Of a stretch of DNA of 64,000 bases, positions 18,963-30,662 are shown piece by piece. The DNA comes from Ecdyonurus torrentis (taxonomy: Eukaryota > Arthropoda > Insecta > Ephemeroptera > Heptageniidae), in assembly GCA_949318235.1 (NCBI GenBank), contig OX439135.1, positions 21,816,501 through 21,880,500 of the forward strand, given 5' to 3'. How positions within the stretch are numbered: position 1 is the stretch's first letter; each line of letters begins with the position of its first letter. The notes beneath the pieces were generated by a model. The model was not told the origin of the DNA, did not search any database, and saw nothing but the letters and a program-made list of their open reading frames with translations. The position numbers and the translations under genes were made by a program.

Positions 18963-19651
18963 TAAATTTTTAAAACAAGATCTAATGGTTACATATTTTT
19001 TTGTTACAGGCTATCCTATGATGCTACAATCTGTATTTTTGCAAGAAAACATTAAGTAAACTAGTGACTATGTTGTCACATTAAAATACATTTTTAAAGC
19101 CAATTTATATATAAAGTAATTAACTCCTAACATTCGTACACTTGCTTTTTAGTAATTCTCTTTTTGAAAAGAAAAAAAAATGAATAACAAAGCAGGTTGT
19201 TCAAAAAAATCAAATAAATTTAAACGCAAATTAAAACATAATAATAACAAAGCAATTAAAGTAATAAAATTTAAAAATGATATAAAAGTTAAAAATTTAT
19301 CTGATTTTGATTTAAAACCATGTTATATTAAAATAGAACAATTTGACGTAGAAAAATATTTATCTAATTATAACGAAGATAAAAAATCTACAATAAAAGT
19401 GAAAAGTGAACCTGGAGAAGTGAACAGTGATATTTCTATAAAATCAGAAATTTCAGATGAACAAATTAAAACAAATGAATCAATATTAAAAACTGAAATT
19501 ATAGACGATAAAACAACAAGTAGAAATATTGAAAAACCTACTAAGTATTATACTAAAATATCTCCACCAAATTTAATACCAGATGTACAAGAATTAAAAA
19601 TTGATGATAATACAATAATATATTATAAAATATTATATTTATGTACCATAT

Positions 19652-22600
19652 CGTTGTGGTTGCGGCGGAAGGGCACAAGTCGTTTGGTTTTCCCAACAAT
19701 GAAGGTAACAAGTTGTTTGGTTTTCAAAACAATGAAGGTAACAAATCGTTTGGTTTTCAAAACAATAAAGGCAACAAATCGTTTGGTTTTCAAAACAATA
19801 AAGGCAACAAGTCGTTTGGTTTTCAAGATTTAAAGGGCACAAGTCACTTTTCATCAATAAACAACATTGCATTTTTTTAATGTTGCTATTATTTTCGTAT
19901 TTTTGGGGGATTTTTCTAGCAAATACGGCAGAAATGAATGAAAAATAAATAATTAATAAATTTCACATACAAATATTATTATATTTAACCTTTATAAGCA
20001 TTTTATTTCTTTTATTCTTTCGACATTTGAGACGCTTTTAAACGAGTCAATTATTTGAAAGTGACACCATCGCGTCAAAAATAAAAATATAAAAAAACTA
20101 ACTTCAGATTCGTTATTTTTAACGTGAAATTAACTGAAAAACATATTTCATATAAAAATATAAGACAAAAAGTTTTTGGGTTGTAAAAACAAAGAAGGGT
20201 ACCCCCTTCTTTCATCCCCTCTTTAAACAGTTTTTTGGGTTTTAAAAATAGTTGGTTTGCTCTAAGAACATTTTAAAGATAACCACCGTGTAGAGCGTAA
20301 AAAAATTAATTTTCCTGATATATCAATTGATGGGTTGCATTTATTGTGTAGCTGTCAAAATCGAAAAACTACAAATTTTGGACCCTTATTTAGACGATTA
20401 TTTTTTATTGAAGTTATTGACCGATTTTAATGTGGCGCGCATAGAAAGATGCAAAATAAAGTCAGCAATAAAAAGTTTGCCAGAGTCAAGTTTGTACATT
20501 TTGAATCTTGCGAGCTATGAAGCGTGTTGTCCAAAACTAGAAAAAATTATCAGTTTTTGAACGCATTTTGTTGCGCAAAACGGCACACTAATATTATATT
20601 CTGTTGTTCGTATTATACAAAATCCTTTTTTTTTTTTTTTTTTAACGATGTTGAATATCTTGTAAAATAAAGGAAGAATATAATATATGACGTCAACAAA
20701 GATTCTAAAGTAGACTGCATTTATGGTATACATATAGGTCTTGATCTATTGCCGTGTTATTAGTATGTGTGCCGCTATTGCATAATTCACAGAGGCTGTT
20801 TTTTATACTTTTTTCCAAATTTAGCTAGCGTAATAAAACCAACGCCATTCTTATTTTTTTGAGAAAAAAATGAGAATGAACACCAGATTTACTCATTTAT
20901 CTCTGCTAGTTCCTGAGATAGATCGCGGATACTACGTGGCTGCAGCATCGCGATCAAAATGTTGGGGAGTTGCATTGAGTTTATTACAGTTTTCTCTGCT
21001 GCTATTTAATATTTTGCAAAATAAATATACATATTCGTGATCCTTATAAAATTTCCTTTCATTTGGTATATAATATCATAAGTTTACGTACTTTTGTAAC
21101 GATAAAATTAAGAGATACGGGATGTTAATTCTCCCGTATTTAAATCTGCTGTATTCCCGCTGTGCGTACGTTACACGCAGTGATGTACGAAGTTAGTAAT
21201 AGCTACTTTTTCCCTAATTATTTTACGGTTATGAAACCTTCACCATTGTTCCTAATTTCGAAAAATATTTAGATCCATATGCGGTTGTCCATACTTTGGT
21301 CCAGTAGATATTTTGCGAGTAACCTCGCGCTTACTCCACGGGCAGTCGCGGTCTAACTCGCAAAATATCTACTGGACCAAAGTATGGACAACCGCATATG
21401 GATCTAAATATTTTTCAAAATTAGGAACAATGGTGAAGGTTTCATAACCGTAAAATAATTAGGGAAAAAGTAGCTATTACTAACTTCGTACATCACTGCG
21501 TGTAACGTACGCACAGCGGGAATACAGCAGATTTAAATACGGGAGAATTAACATCCCGTATCTCTTAATTTTATCGTTACAAAAGTACGTAAACTTATGA
21601 TATTATATACCAAATGAAAGGAAATTTTATAAGGATCACGAATATGTATATTTATTTTGCAAAATATTAAATAGCAGCAGAGAAAACTGTAATAAACTCA
21701 ATGCAACTCCCCAACATTTTGATCGCGATGCTGCAGCCACGTAGTATCCGCGATCTATCTCAGGAACTAGCAGAGATAAATGAGTAAATCTGGTGTTCAT
21801 TCTCATTTTTTTCTCAAAAAAATAAGAATGGCGTTGGTTTTATTACGCTAGCTAAATTTGGAAAAAAGTATAAAAAACAGCCTCTGTGAATTATGCAATA
21901 GCGGCACACATACTAATAACACGGCAATAGATCAAGACCTATATGTATACCATAAATGCAGTCTACTTTAGAATCTTTGTTGACGTCATATATTATATTC
22001 TTCCTTTATTTTACAAGATATTCAACATCGTTAAAAAAAAAAAAAAAAAAAAGGATTTTGTATAATACGAACAACAGAATATAATATTAGTGTGCCGTTT
22101 TGCGCAACAAAATGCGTTCAAAAACTGATAATTTTTTCTGGTTTTGGACAACACGCTTCATAGCTCGCAAGATTCAAAATGTACAAACTTGACTCTGGCA
22201 AACTTTTTATTGCTGACTTTATTTTGCATCTTTCTATGCGCGCCACATTAAAATCGGTCAATAACTTCAATAAAAAATAATCGTCTAAATAAGGGTCCAA
22301 AATTTGTAGTTTTTCGATTTTGACAGCTACACAATGAATGCAACCCATCAATTGATATATCAGGAAAATTAATTTTTTTACGCTCTACAGGGTGGTTATC
22401 TTTAAAATGTTCTTAGAGCAAACCAACTATTTTTAAAACCCAAAAAACTGTTTAAAGAGGGGATGAAAGAAGGGGGTACCCTTCTTTGTTTTTACAACCC
22501 AAAAACTTTTTGTCTTATATTTTTATATGAAATATGTTTTTCAGTTAATTTCACGTTAAAAATAACGAATCTGAAGTTAGTTTTTTTATATTTTTATTTT

Positions 22601-23026
22601 TGACGCGATGGTGTCACTTTCAAATAATTGACTCGTTTAAAAGCGTCTCAAATGTCGAAAGAATAAAAGAAATAAAATGCTTATAAAGGTTAAATATAAT
22701 AATATTTGTATGTGAAATTTATTAATTATTTATTTTTCATTCATTTCTACCGTATTTGCTAGAAAAATCCCCCAAAAATACGAAAATAATAGCAACATTA
22801 AAAAAATGCAATGTTGTTTATTGATGAAAAGTGACTTGTGCCCTTTAAATCTTGAAAACCAAACGACTTGTTGCCTTTATTGTTTTGAAAACCAAACGAT
22901 TTGTTGCCTTTATTGTTTTGAAAACCAAACGATTTGTTACCTTCATTGTTTTGAAAACCAAACAACTTGTTACCTTCATTGTTGGGAAAACCAAACGACT
23001 TGTGCCCTTCCGCCGCAACCACAACG
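19652..23026. mobile_element. 3375-bp foldback-type inverted-repeat element
   Basis: Two arms, 19652-21320 (1669 bp) and 21356-23026 (1671 bp), are reverse complements around a 35-bp spacer (21321-21355). By eye I count only four substitutions and a 2-base difference in a T/A tract (18 against 20). Ends are CGTTGTGGTTGCGGCGG and its complement. ATAT lies at both junctions (19648-19651, 23027-23030); because ATAT is symmetric, the duplication may be TA with a TCG...CGA element. The outer part of each arm has five to six copies of a 33-bp repeat. No transposase is seen, so it is nonautonomous; the class is uncertain (foldback-like). Confidence 0.93.
19672..19850 (+). repeat. 33-bp tandem repeats in left arm
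   Basis: Units of the form GGCAACAAATCGTTTGG + TTTTCAAAACAATAAA, five to six copies with small changes, outer ones more diverged. A mirror set lies in the right arm at about 22826-23006. Subterminal tandem repeats inside long inverted arms are typical of Foldback-like elements. Confidence 0.92.
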
Positions 23027-24213
23027 ATATGTTGTTTATATTATTGTAATGAATTAAGCTGTAAATCAGTTAACGAACACTTACATGATTTATGTCAAAT
23101 TAAAATAATTAGATCGTTATATGAATGTGTACTGTGTAAAATTAAATTTACTGGTATTGAATTTTTAAAAGAACATGTATGTAAAAAACAATTATTAAAT
23201 AATGAAATTGAAATTAAACAATATCATTGTACTGTAAGTTCTTGTCAACAAATATTCCATTGTATACAAGATTTTAATGTACATACGAAAGAAGAACATA
23301 AAAATACAAAAACAAAAAACGCATTAATTAAAATTCGTACATTATATCAATGTAAAAAATGTTTTCAATTTTTTAATAATAATAATAATGTATTATGTCA
23401 TGAAAATATATCTTGTACAGTAAAATGTGTACCATATAAAAAATGTAATGAAAATTGTTATAAAAAAAATAATGATATAAATAAAATTATAGAAGTTAGA
23501 AAAGAAAATATGTTAGGTATAGAAACTACAAAAACATGGAAATTATCATCAATCATATATGATGAATTTGCTTGTCTTGAATCAATTTCTTTTTGTCAAT
23601 ATTGTAATTTTATAATTGATTTAAAATCAAAACATTTAGAAAAACATGCAAATTTAATAAAATCAATTGAACATTTAGATTTTAAATATATAAATAAAAA
23701 ATTATATAAGTGTAAAGTGTGTAGTGATAAATTATATTTTAGAAATGAAGAATTATTACAAAAACATATTTATCATGCACATAATGTTATAACAGTTCAA
23801 GATGATACAAATATAGATAAAGCTGTTGAAAAATCTCATACAATTAAAAATGAAATGGTTTATGTAAAATATGAACAGCAATATCAAAATAAAGAAATCA
23901 TTGGTAAAACGCAAATTAATATTCAATATTCATGTCCTATATGTAAAATTGGTACATTTAAAAATATTAGAGATACTGTAGAACATATGTTTATAAATCA
24001 TAGAGATAGTAATATTTTTATATCAAATAAAATTGTAGATTGTGAAGTGATTAAAACTAATGTTTATTCTTTTCTTTGTAAATTATGTAATGAACATATT
24101 GAAAATATTGATGAGCATGTGGAATTACATAATAAATGTATATATCTTGCTGTATGTTAAATGTTATTAAAGCCATAGACCACATGGAATCACATTAATC
24201 TTTATTTTAATGA

Positions 24214-24930
24214 TTAAAGATGTAGAACACCTTAAAGCCCTTGTCAACTTACTTTTTTTTATCATTTAGAATACAAGATTGATACGTACCATACCTTATT
24301 ATCCATAAATTAGACAGCACTACATTGATTGTGTATTCATTTTTATTGTGACGGTTATTTCACACATCTGACATTGCAATGTACCATCGCCAATCACAGT
24401 GTACCACTGCCAATCACAGTCACCGCTCTGGTCACGTGATAAATTTAAGCCCCTCAAGTTCTTTGCACGCCATCACAGCCCCATCGGTACATTGTGTCGT
24501 CAGATGCATGAAATAACCGTCAAAATGTAAATAAATACAAAATCAACGTGTTGGTGTCTAATTCATGGATAATAAGGTATAGTAATTATCAATCTAGTAT
24601 TCTAAATGATAAAAAAGTAAGTTGACAAGGACTTAAAACAAAAAAAACTTGTATAATATCCTAACATACCTGAAAATCAATGATGATTTGGCCGGAGTCA
24701 TTGATTTCTTATTTATTTTCCATTACCATAATGGTGTGTGCGGACTCTGATGTCACAGTTCACCTGGTCCACGTGCGTGTAAAACAAGCGAGCTGTGATG
24801 TCATTGTCCTCACGAATGATTTTGTGAATGGGAAAAAAAATGCGAAATTAATGACTACGGCCAAATCAATGTGATTTTCAGGTGTGTTTGAATATTATAC
24901 AAGTTTTTTTTTTGTTAAAGATGTCTTTAA
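24214..24930. mobile_element. MITE family A copy carrying a nested MITE
   Basis: Outer element: left end GATGTAGAACACCTTAAA, resuming at 24631 with ACTTAAAACAAAAAAAACTT, then GGCCGGAGTCATTGATTTCT and the complementary right half. The inner stretch 24239-24630 is a different element. Confidence 0.85.
24239..24630. mobile_element. MITE family B, nested in family A
   Basis: 392 bp with inverted termini CCTTGTCAACTTACTTTTTT / AAAAAAGTAAGTTGACAAGG extending into ATCATTTAGAATAC. Flanks CTTAAAGC and CTTAAAAC (7 of 8 match) look like an 8-bp target duplication in the host MITE. The centre holds GC-rich sequence with repeated GCCAATCACAGT. Only copy in this window. Confidence 0.85.
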
Positions 24931-24943
24931 GTATTCCTCACAT

Positions 24944-25125
24944 GTAAAGTAAAAGTTATGTGTGTTGAGGTACGTCAATGTGTAGACAAAGTTGGCACAA
25001 TTTAATCAAATTGAGCTGTTCACATGTAATTGTCAAAATACAATGTGAGCTGCTCCATTTGTTTACATTGTTCCAACTGTGCTTGTTGATGTGTGTCAAC
25101 ACATCTAACTTTTACATTGCATGCC
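24944..25125. repeat. Imperfect hairpin element
   Basis: Left GTAAAGTAAAAGTTATGTGTG pairs with right CACATCTAACTTTTACATT at about 80% by eye; inner CAAAGTTGG / CCAACTGTG also pairs. Probably an old MITE. Confidence 0.6.
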
Positions 25126-25418
25126 GATGTAGTTGCAAACAATATGTGTAACTTGTTTTTTGTCTGTGAAGTAAAATGTGTATCTCGTTATTTATCACAC
25201 ATAGCAATATGTGTATCTTGTTTTTTTGTCAAGCTAAGCAAAATGTGTAAGTTGTTTCTGAACGTAATGGAGATGGCGCTTGACTTACACATATTGCTTC
25301 GTATGACAACAAAAACAAAATTCACTTATTGCTATGTGTAACAAATAACGAATTACACATTTTGCTTGCGTGTCAAAAACAGTTACACATATTGCTCGCA
25401 ACAACATCAATGTGAACA
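25124..25418. repeat. MITE family K copy
   Basis: Starts GATGTAGTTGCAAACAATAT and ends ATATTGCTCGCAACAACATC; the interior alternates AGCAAAATGTGTA and AGCAATATGTGTA words on both strands. Related copies are at 32165-32380, 40106-41118 and 45024-45655. Confidence 0.75.
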
Positions 25419-25713
25419 ATACTTTAAACACAATACTTCATGAGAATTTTTACTAAAATTTAAATGTGGCTCCATAAGAAAGCTTAAAAATAGTAAAGTT
25501 GGCTATTTGTGTGACAATTCCTGTTCCTGAAGTCGGAAACAGGCAAATAAATTAGTCTAGAAATGTTGTGTGGGCTGCATAAGTCAAAAATTTCTGATCA
25601 CTGTTATGTAGATACAGTTAATGAGACAAACTTTTATTATTTATGTAAGTCCCATAAAATGTTTTGTGATATACATAAATACTTATGTTTTCTTCTTGTA
25701 TATAATATATTTG

Positions 25714-26137
<424 letters not shown>

Positions 26138-26364
26138 AAAATTTTTTATACCTGACCATGATTGCTTATTACCTCTACGCTTATATATGTATGAAAGGAA
26201 AGTGCAGTATTTTTTCTAATACTTAAATTATTGTCCCACAATGCTTGTTTAGACTCCTTTCTGCTTTTTTATTATAAGTCTCTGTGATTGGTTAGTGTAT
26301 GTTACTGATAAGTCTTATTATGTTCTAGTATTAGAAAATATTGAGGCATAATAAATTTGGAAGG

Positions 26365-26700
26365 GAAAAAAAGGATAGGAGAAGCAAGGACCTTACCATA
26401 GTAAAGAGAGTCCAATAGCTTGATAAAAATCTTGCTAGCACAGATATAATAAATACACTGCATAGCGTTCACCACTAAACCCCATGAGAAAACTGTTAAA
26501 AAATCATATAAAATAAGGTAAGGTCTATTTATTTATTTTTTCTTCTTTGAGAAAAGCTATTCCAATGTGCTATGATAGTTTTTTTTTTTTTTTTTAATCT
26601 CTGTGCTAGCAAGATTTTCACCAAACTATGGGACTCTCTTCACTATAATAAGGCCAGCGCTGGCGCTTGCTGCTTTCTTCTATCTTTTTCTTTCAAATAT
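26365..26700. repeat. MITE family D copy
   Basis: Starts AAGGATAGGAGAAGCAAGGA and contains AATCTTGCTAGCACAGATAT; the right half carries CTGTGCTAGCAAGATTTT and ACTCTCTTCACTATAATAAG. Downstream, 26700-27120 resembles 33180-33300 (shared GCAAACTTTT...CCCACAAA words) and may be old repeat DNA. Confidence 0.78.
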
Positions 26701-27119
26701 TTGTTCTACAAGTATTAATTTGTAAATGTGAAGATGGAATTAAAAGTGTCTCTATTTTTTTTTCTTCCTCCATTGTTGCAAACTTTTTGTGATAAAATTC
26801 TTTTTTTCCCACAAAAAAAAAAACATTGAGTAAATAATTTGATCAGTAAATTTTTAACAGTGGAAGAAAGTTTGATGTAAATTAAGAAATAAAAACCATG
26901 TTGTTTTGAAAAGAATAGAAACCCCAATAACAAGCATCTTATTTCTATGACGAAGTCTGGACTTTCATCGTAGTAAGGTGCTTGTTGTTTTCCCATTCTT
27001 TCCTTTGGTAAAATGTGTTCTAAATGGACAGGAAAAAAGTGTTTGAACATGGATTTAACTAACAAAAAGAGGATCCTAAAGTGATAAGCCATTATTACCA
27101 AAAGTTGTACTTTAATTTA

Positions 27120-27867
27120 GTTAAACTAAACTAAAGTAAGCATAAACTTAGTTTTAAAGTTATACTGGTAAGCTGTCCCCCTCCCCCCACACAATTATCT
27201 GTAATAGCAATCTAGCAAAAGTTTTTTTTTTTTTTTTTTTAAATTCAGATCCCTAAAATGCTTGCAGACGACTTCCTGTTTTCATTTAACATGCTTACCT
27301 GCAAGGGAATGAAAGCAGCTATTTATGCTATATTTATACAGCATATTTATAGTGTAAACATCATTTTTCATCCTTTTTATAGTTCTAATTTGTTTCCTAT
27401 ACTCAGGTTTCAAGAATTTCAACGTCTTTAAAAAGTATTTTAGTTTTATTTTAGTCTTGGATAAGTGATTAATAGTTTAAATAAATGACTAAAACCATTA
27501 TATCGATTGGTATATCAATTGAATGTTTAGATGTATGTTGTACACACATTGTGTTTGATAAAAAAAATGTAAAAAAAAGAAGAGTATAATATGACTTTTG
27601 GACAGTAGAATTGCCCAAAATGCATTTAATTTTGTACGTAAAAGTGATTATTATTATTTTTATTAATAGAGGCTATTAAAATAAAGTAAATGGTAAAAAT
27701 AGCCATGTTATTAAAAAAAAAAGTTTTTTTTAAATTCTAAACTGGGATTTGGAATCTAAAAATAATTCAAACAATGAAACTTGCATTGCAAAGTTTTTTA
27801 ATATATCAATAATACAAAAAACTGTAAAGTAATGTGCATTGTCGCCTATTTAATAAAGTATACTATC
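27120..27867. other. Intergenic, no gene recognised
   Basis: AT-rich sequence with a T run at 27222-27240. The block from about 27600 to 27830 resembles 33900-34130 (shared TTGGACA...TAGA, TTGCATTTAAT and AATTGCATTG words), consistent with duplication of flanking DNA of the gene cluster. Confidence 0.5.
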
Positions 27868-28190
27868 ATATTAAAGAAAAAAGCATGGAATTACTAGCAA
27901 GAGACTTACCACGCAGTAGAAGCTCTATGGAGAGGTCGAGGTCTCGTATGACACACAGTTTTGGATATAATATTTATATAACTGAGAGCTTTCATCATTG
28001 CAATCCAATCAATCCTTGATTGATAATATCATTATGATGACAAAAGCTCTCAGTCATATATACTGTATAAACATTATAATTAAATTGAGTGCTACGTGCT
28101 ACGTGAGACCTCGCAACTTCTCGCGTTCTGTTAATATATGGTAATAAGACCCTTGCTGGTATTTCTAATCCTTTTTCTTTAATATTAACC
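27868..28190. repeat. MITE family L copy (related to D)
   Basis: Contains GAAGCTCTATGGAGAGGTCG, AACTGAGAGCTTTCATCAT and, inverted, TGATGACAAAAGCTCTCAGT; ends CTAATCCTTTTTCTTTAA. Copies at 36905-37180 and 42000-42520. Confidence 0.75.
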
Positions 28191-28739
28191 ATGTTCCATG
28201 TTTCCTTAAATTGATTAAAAGTAAGATGAACTAATTAAAAATATTGATGCACTGTAGGCAATTTCTGAGCTCAAGTATTTTAGAAGCAATTTGTGTCTTC
28301 TGTCTTGCTTTATTTTATAATTATTGACTTATGCAGCTATGCTTTAATATTTGTAAATATTGTGTAATTTTATTTATGAAAAATAAAAGCAGTTTTTGTC
28401 ATAAATATTTATTTATTATTATTTTAATTTAATGTATTTAAGTTAAGTAGATTTTTCTTATCTGGCTTCACAATCAAAATTAAAAAGATTTTATTTCCTT
28501 TATATATTTTCTCACAGTTTATTTTTTAATTATAATAAGAAGCCAGAAAAAAGGCGCATTGAAAACAATTGTGAAGAGATACAAAGCAAAACACTCAAAT
28601 ATTGCATGTTGAATTCAAGTATAATTTGTATCTGTTAATCATGCACATAGTACCTGATAGTTAGATTGTTTATTAATTAAAATAAATATTATAAAAGACA
28701 TTTTGCATGACGTTTTGTAAATTGGATCATACTTTTTGA

Positions 28740-28930
28740 AAACCTTTTTTTGGCGGCACCATTGAGCTTTCATTTTTTTACTACTAGAGGCGCTGTTGCT
28801 CCAAATTGTCAGCTGTTATTTTTACTAATTTTTAAAAACTTGATGTTAATTTTAATTTCTGTAAATTAAGAGATTTAATCTATTTAAAATTGTTTATTTG
28901 ACACACCTAAACATCAAGAAATATATAAAG
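28740..28930 (+). promoter_or_regulatory. Candidate promoter / first untranslated exon of gene B
   Basis: GGCGGCACCATTGAGCTTTC, CTAGAGGCGCTGTTG and TTGACACACC recur upstream of gene C (34255-34469). The block ends at a donor-like ATAAAG|GTGAGA. Conservation between the two copies up to the donor supports a functional exon; the transcription start is unknown. Confidence 0.5.
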
Positions 28931-29105
28931 GTGAGATTTTTATTTCAATACGGTAAAAAATCATTAAAATACATCGGAGCGTGTGTGATCCACTTCCACA
29001 TCCTGTATCCTGTCCATCATATCCTGTTTCTATCGACGTCGATCGTGTGATTCGTGTGTGCATTTATTTCCATGTAGGTATATATTTTTTAACGTAATTT
29101 TTATA

Positions 29106-29260
29106 AGATGTTTGCATGCGTACCGTCATTCTGAATGCACTTCGATGCAATACTGATGTAATTTTTAACATTGCTCAGAATAGGACAAACGTCAACTTTG
29201 GCTATTTTCCTTGGAAAATTGGTTGTCGTTTTTTTGTGATTATGAAACTATATAGTATGT
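29106..29260 (+). repeat. MITE family G fragment
   Basis: GCATGCGTACCGTCATTCTG, ATTGCTCAGAATAGGACAAA and CTTGGAAAATTGGTTG match the left half of family G; the right half is absent. Confidence 0.7.
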
Positions 29261-29368
29261 ATACAGCGTCACTGTACAGTATGTATGTATATACACTACA
29301 TACATATAAAATGAAATTTTACAGCATTTATATGGAGAAAAAATAGTAATAACTAATAACATATTACT

Positions 29369-29452
29369 GTACCGCAAGGAAATGAATAACCTGCACAACT
29401 ATAGACTGAAAAGCATCACTAAAATTGCAGGTTATTCATTTCATTTCGGTAC
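29369..29452. mobile_element. MITE family F copy (84 bp)
   Basis: TGTACCGCAAGGAAATGAAT ... TTCATTTCATTTCGGTACA with inner AACCTGCA / TGCAGGTT. A second copy lies at 35034-35113. Confidence 0.85.
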
Positions 29453-29479
29453 ATAAACATGAAAGAGAATAGGTGCAGC

Positions 29480-29850
29480 CGGGTTGCCTTACCCATCACA
29501 AGAGATTTGAGACGAAAGAATAAATTAATGTTGTTTTTTGTTGTCCCGGATGTGCGACATACAGCAAGCAGGTATAGCTTGGGAGCTCTTGTCGTGTGAC
29601 CTCCTGACCTTGCATTACAATGCAGACAGTCTATACCAGTCCGGTAGGGGTGTTTCGTAAGCTCTCATTTCACTTCTCGGTACCGAATTCATGGTTGGAT
29701 TGGACCTTATGGATCTCGATACCAAGTGAAACACGAGCTTAGGGAACAGCACCCCAGGCGACAAAGAGTTCTTCTTACTCCTTGTAATTGTGGTGGGAGA
29801 CAACCCACCCACTTTGGTTTGTTTATTAGGTTTTTCCCATATAAACTGCA
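29480..29850. other. Higher-GC block, unidentified
   Basis: About 45% GC, unlike its surroundings, with no intron-like borders or convincing protein. It may be a fragment of a transposon or SINE body; I found no other copy in the window. Confidence 0.3.
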
Positions 29851-29937
29851 AAATTCATTTTGTAAATTTAATGTACAATTACCATATAAATATATGTGTA
29901 CAGTATTGTCTATCAATGTTGTAGAGAACAATATATT

Positions 29938-30093
29938 GATGTTTACCCGTCAAAGTGAACGAACTACACTTTACAAATTTCCCTCAAAATGAACGATCTA
30001 CGTTTGGCGCTTCTACGCATTTTAACAGCAGAACTATAAGGGTAAACATGGAGTTTGTAAAGTGTAGTACGTTCACTTTGACGGGTAAGCATC
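29938..30093. mobile_element. MITE family O copy
   Basis: GATGTTTACCCGTCAAAGTG and CACTTTGACGGGTAAGCATC are inverted, extended by AACGAACTACACTTTACAAA against TTTGTAAAGTGTAGTACGTT. A diverged relative is at 35784-36004. Confidence 0.85.
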
Positions 30094-30500
30094 GATATGT
30101 ATCTCATTTTTTTTATTAATGGAAGCAGAACAAACAGGACAGGGGAGTAATGTAATGTTGCATCACTAACTAACTGATTCAACTGGAGAGGGGTCACTAG
30201 CAGCTGTGACGTCACATGTTTCGGTAACTGCAATGTTAACCTTATGGGCAAAACAATTCATGTGACGTCACAACACCTTTATACCCCCCCCCCCCTGGTT
30301 AAACCATAATTAAGTTGTTGTTTTGATTGTTGCAACAATTAAAAAAAAAATAAAATAAAAAGGATTAACTAGAAGTTACAGCTTACTAATTCACGTATTT
30401 ATCATGTTTATTATTTGTCTTGCTCTCACCGTATGGAAACCCCAAGTAAATTATCCATTTGCAGCTTTTAACTTTTATTTTATTTATATTTTTGTTTCAG

Positions 30501-30539
30501 ACATTCCTGCTGTAATTTTCCAGGAGAAAACTGTGTGCT
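30501..30539 (+). other. Second untranslated exon of gene B
   Basis: Acceptor TTTGTTTCAG, then ACATTCCTGCTGTAATTTTC and donor GCT|GTGAGT. Nearly the same exon precedes gene C (37713-37752) and gene D (42663-42701), and a diverged one precedes gene A (19010-19055). All are followed by a short intron of about 100 bp. Confidence 0.65.
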
Positions 30540-30662
30540 GTGAGTGAATTTTTGTGTGAACTCAACTACTCCTTATATTGTATAAGACAAAGCGTTCCCC
30601 CTTGTTACCGTATGTCATACAATTAATGACTTAAATTTAGTGTATGTATTAAAATTATCACA

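Larger units (their letters stand above)
19180..24160 (+). pseudogene. Gene A: C2H2 zinc-finger gene split by an inverted-repeat element
   Basis: Coding parts 19180-19651 and 23031-24160 are separated by the element at 19652-23026. Removing the element and one ATAT duplication leaves 1602 nt, 533 aa, with no stop. The N-terminal half is Lys/Asp/Glu-rich with sumoylation-like motifs (VKSEP, IKSE, LKTE). After YYKILYLC come about eight fingers, the first being CTIC...CKSVNEHLHDLC, then CVLC...EHVCKK, CKVC...HIYHAH and CPIC...HMFINH. The equivalent region of gene C reads YKILYLCPNCN, so the insertion lies between the first two cysteines of finger 1. Upstream untranslated exon 19010-19055 (acceptor TTACAG, donor GTAAAC) and coding-exon acceptor TTTTTAG at 19152 match genes B-D. 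As it stands the gene should give only a 5' fragment. Family not recognised; nucleic-acid binding is inferred from the fingers. Confidence 0.85.

Noticed and set aside
19641..19880. GNKSFGFQNN repeat peptide in the palindrome arm
   Set aside because: The 33-bp period keeps several frames open on both strands; it reflects the tandem repeats and not a coding gene.
19652..23026. Palindrome as an assembly artefact
   Set aside because: Arms carry several differences, a unique 35-bp spacer lies between them, and the ends coincide with a restorable target site in a coding frame; raw reads would still be decisive.
22967..23060. N-terminus of a separate zinc-finger gene starting at 22967
   Set aside because: This start lies in the right arm of the palindrome; the true upstream coding part is at 19180-19651, as shown by gene C.
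26715..27101. 128-aa minus-strand frame
   Set aside because: AT-rich, Phe/Leu-biased, and the DNA overlaps repeat-like sequence shared with 33180-33300, where the frame is not kept.
29480..29850. Exon of an unknown gene in the higher-GC block
   Set aside because: All frames are interrupted or lack splice borders, and neither strand gives a recognisable protein.
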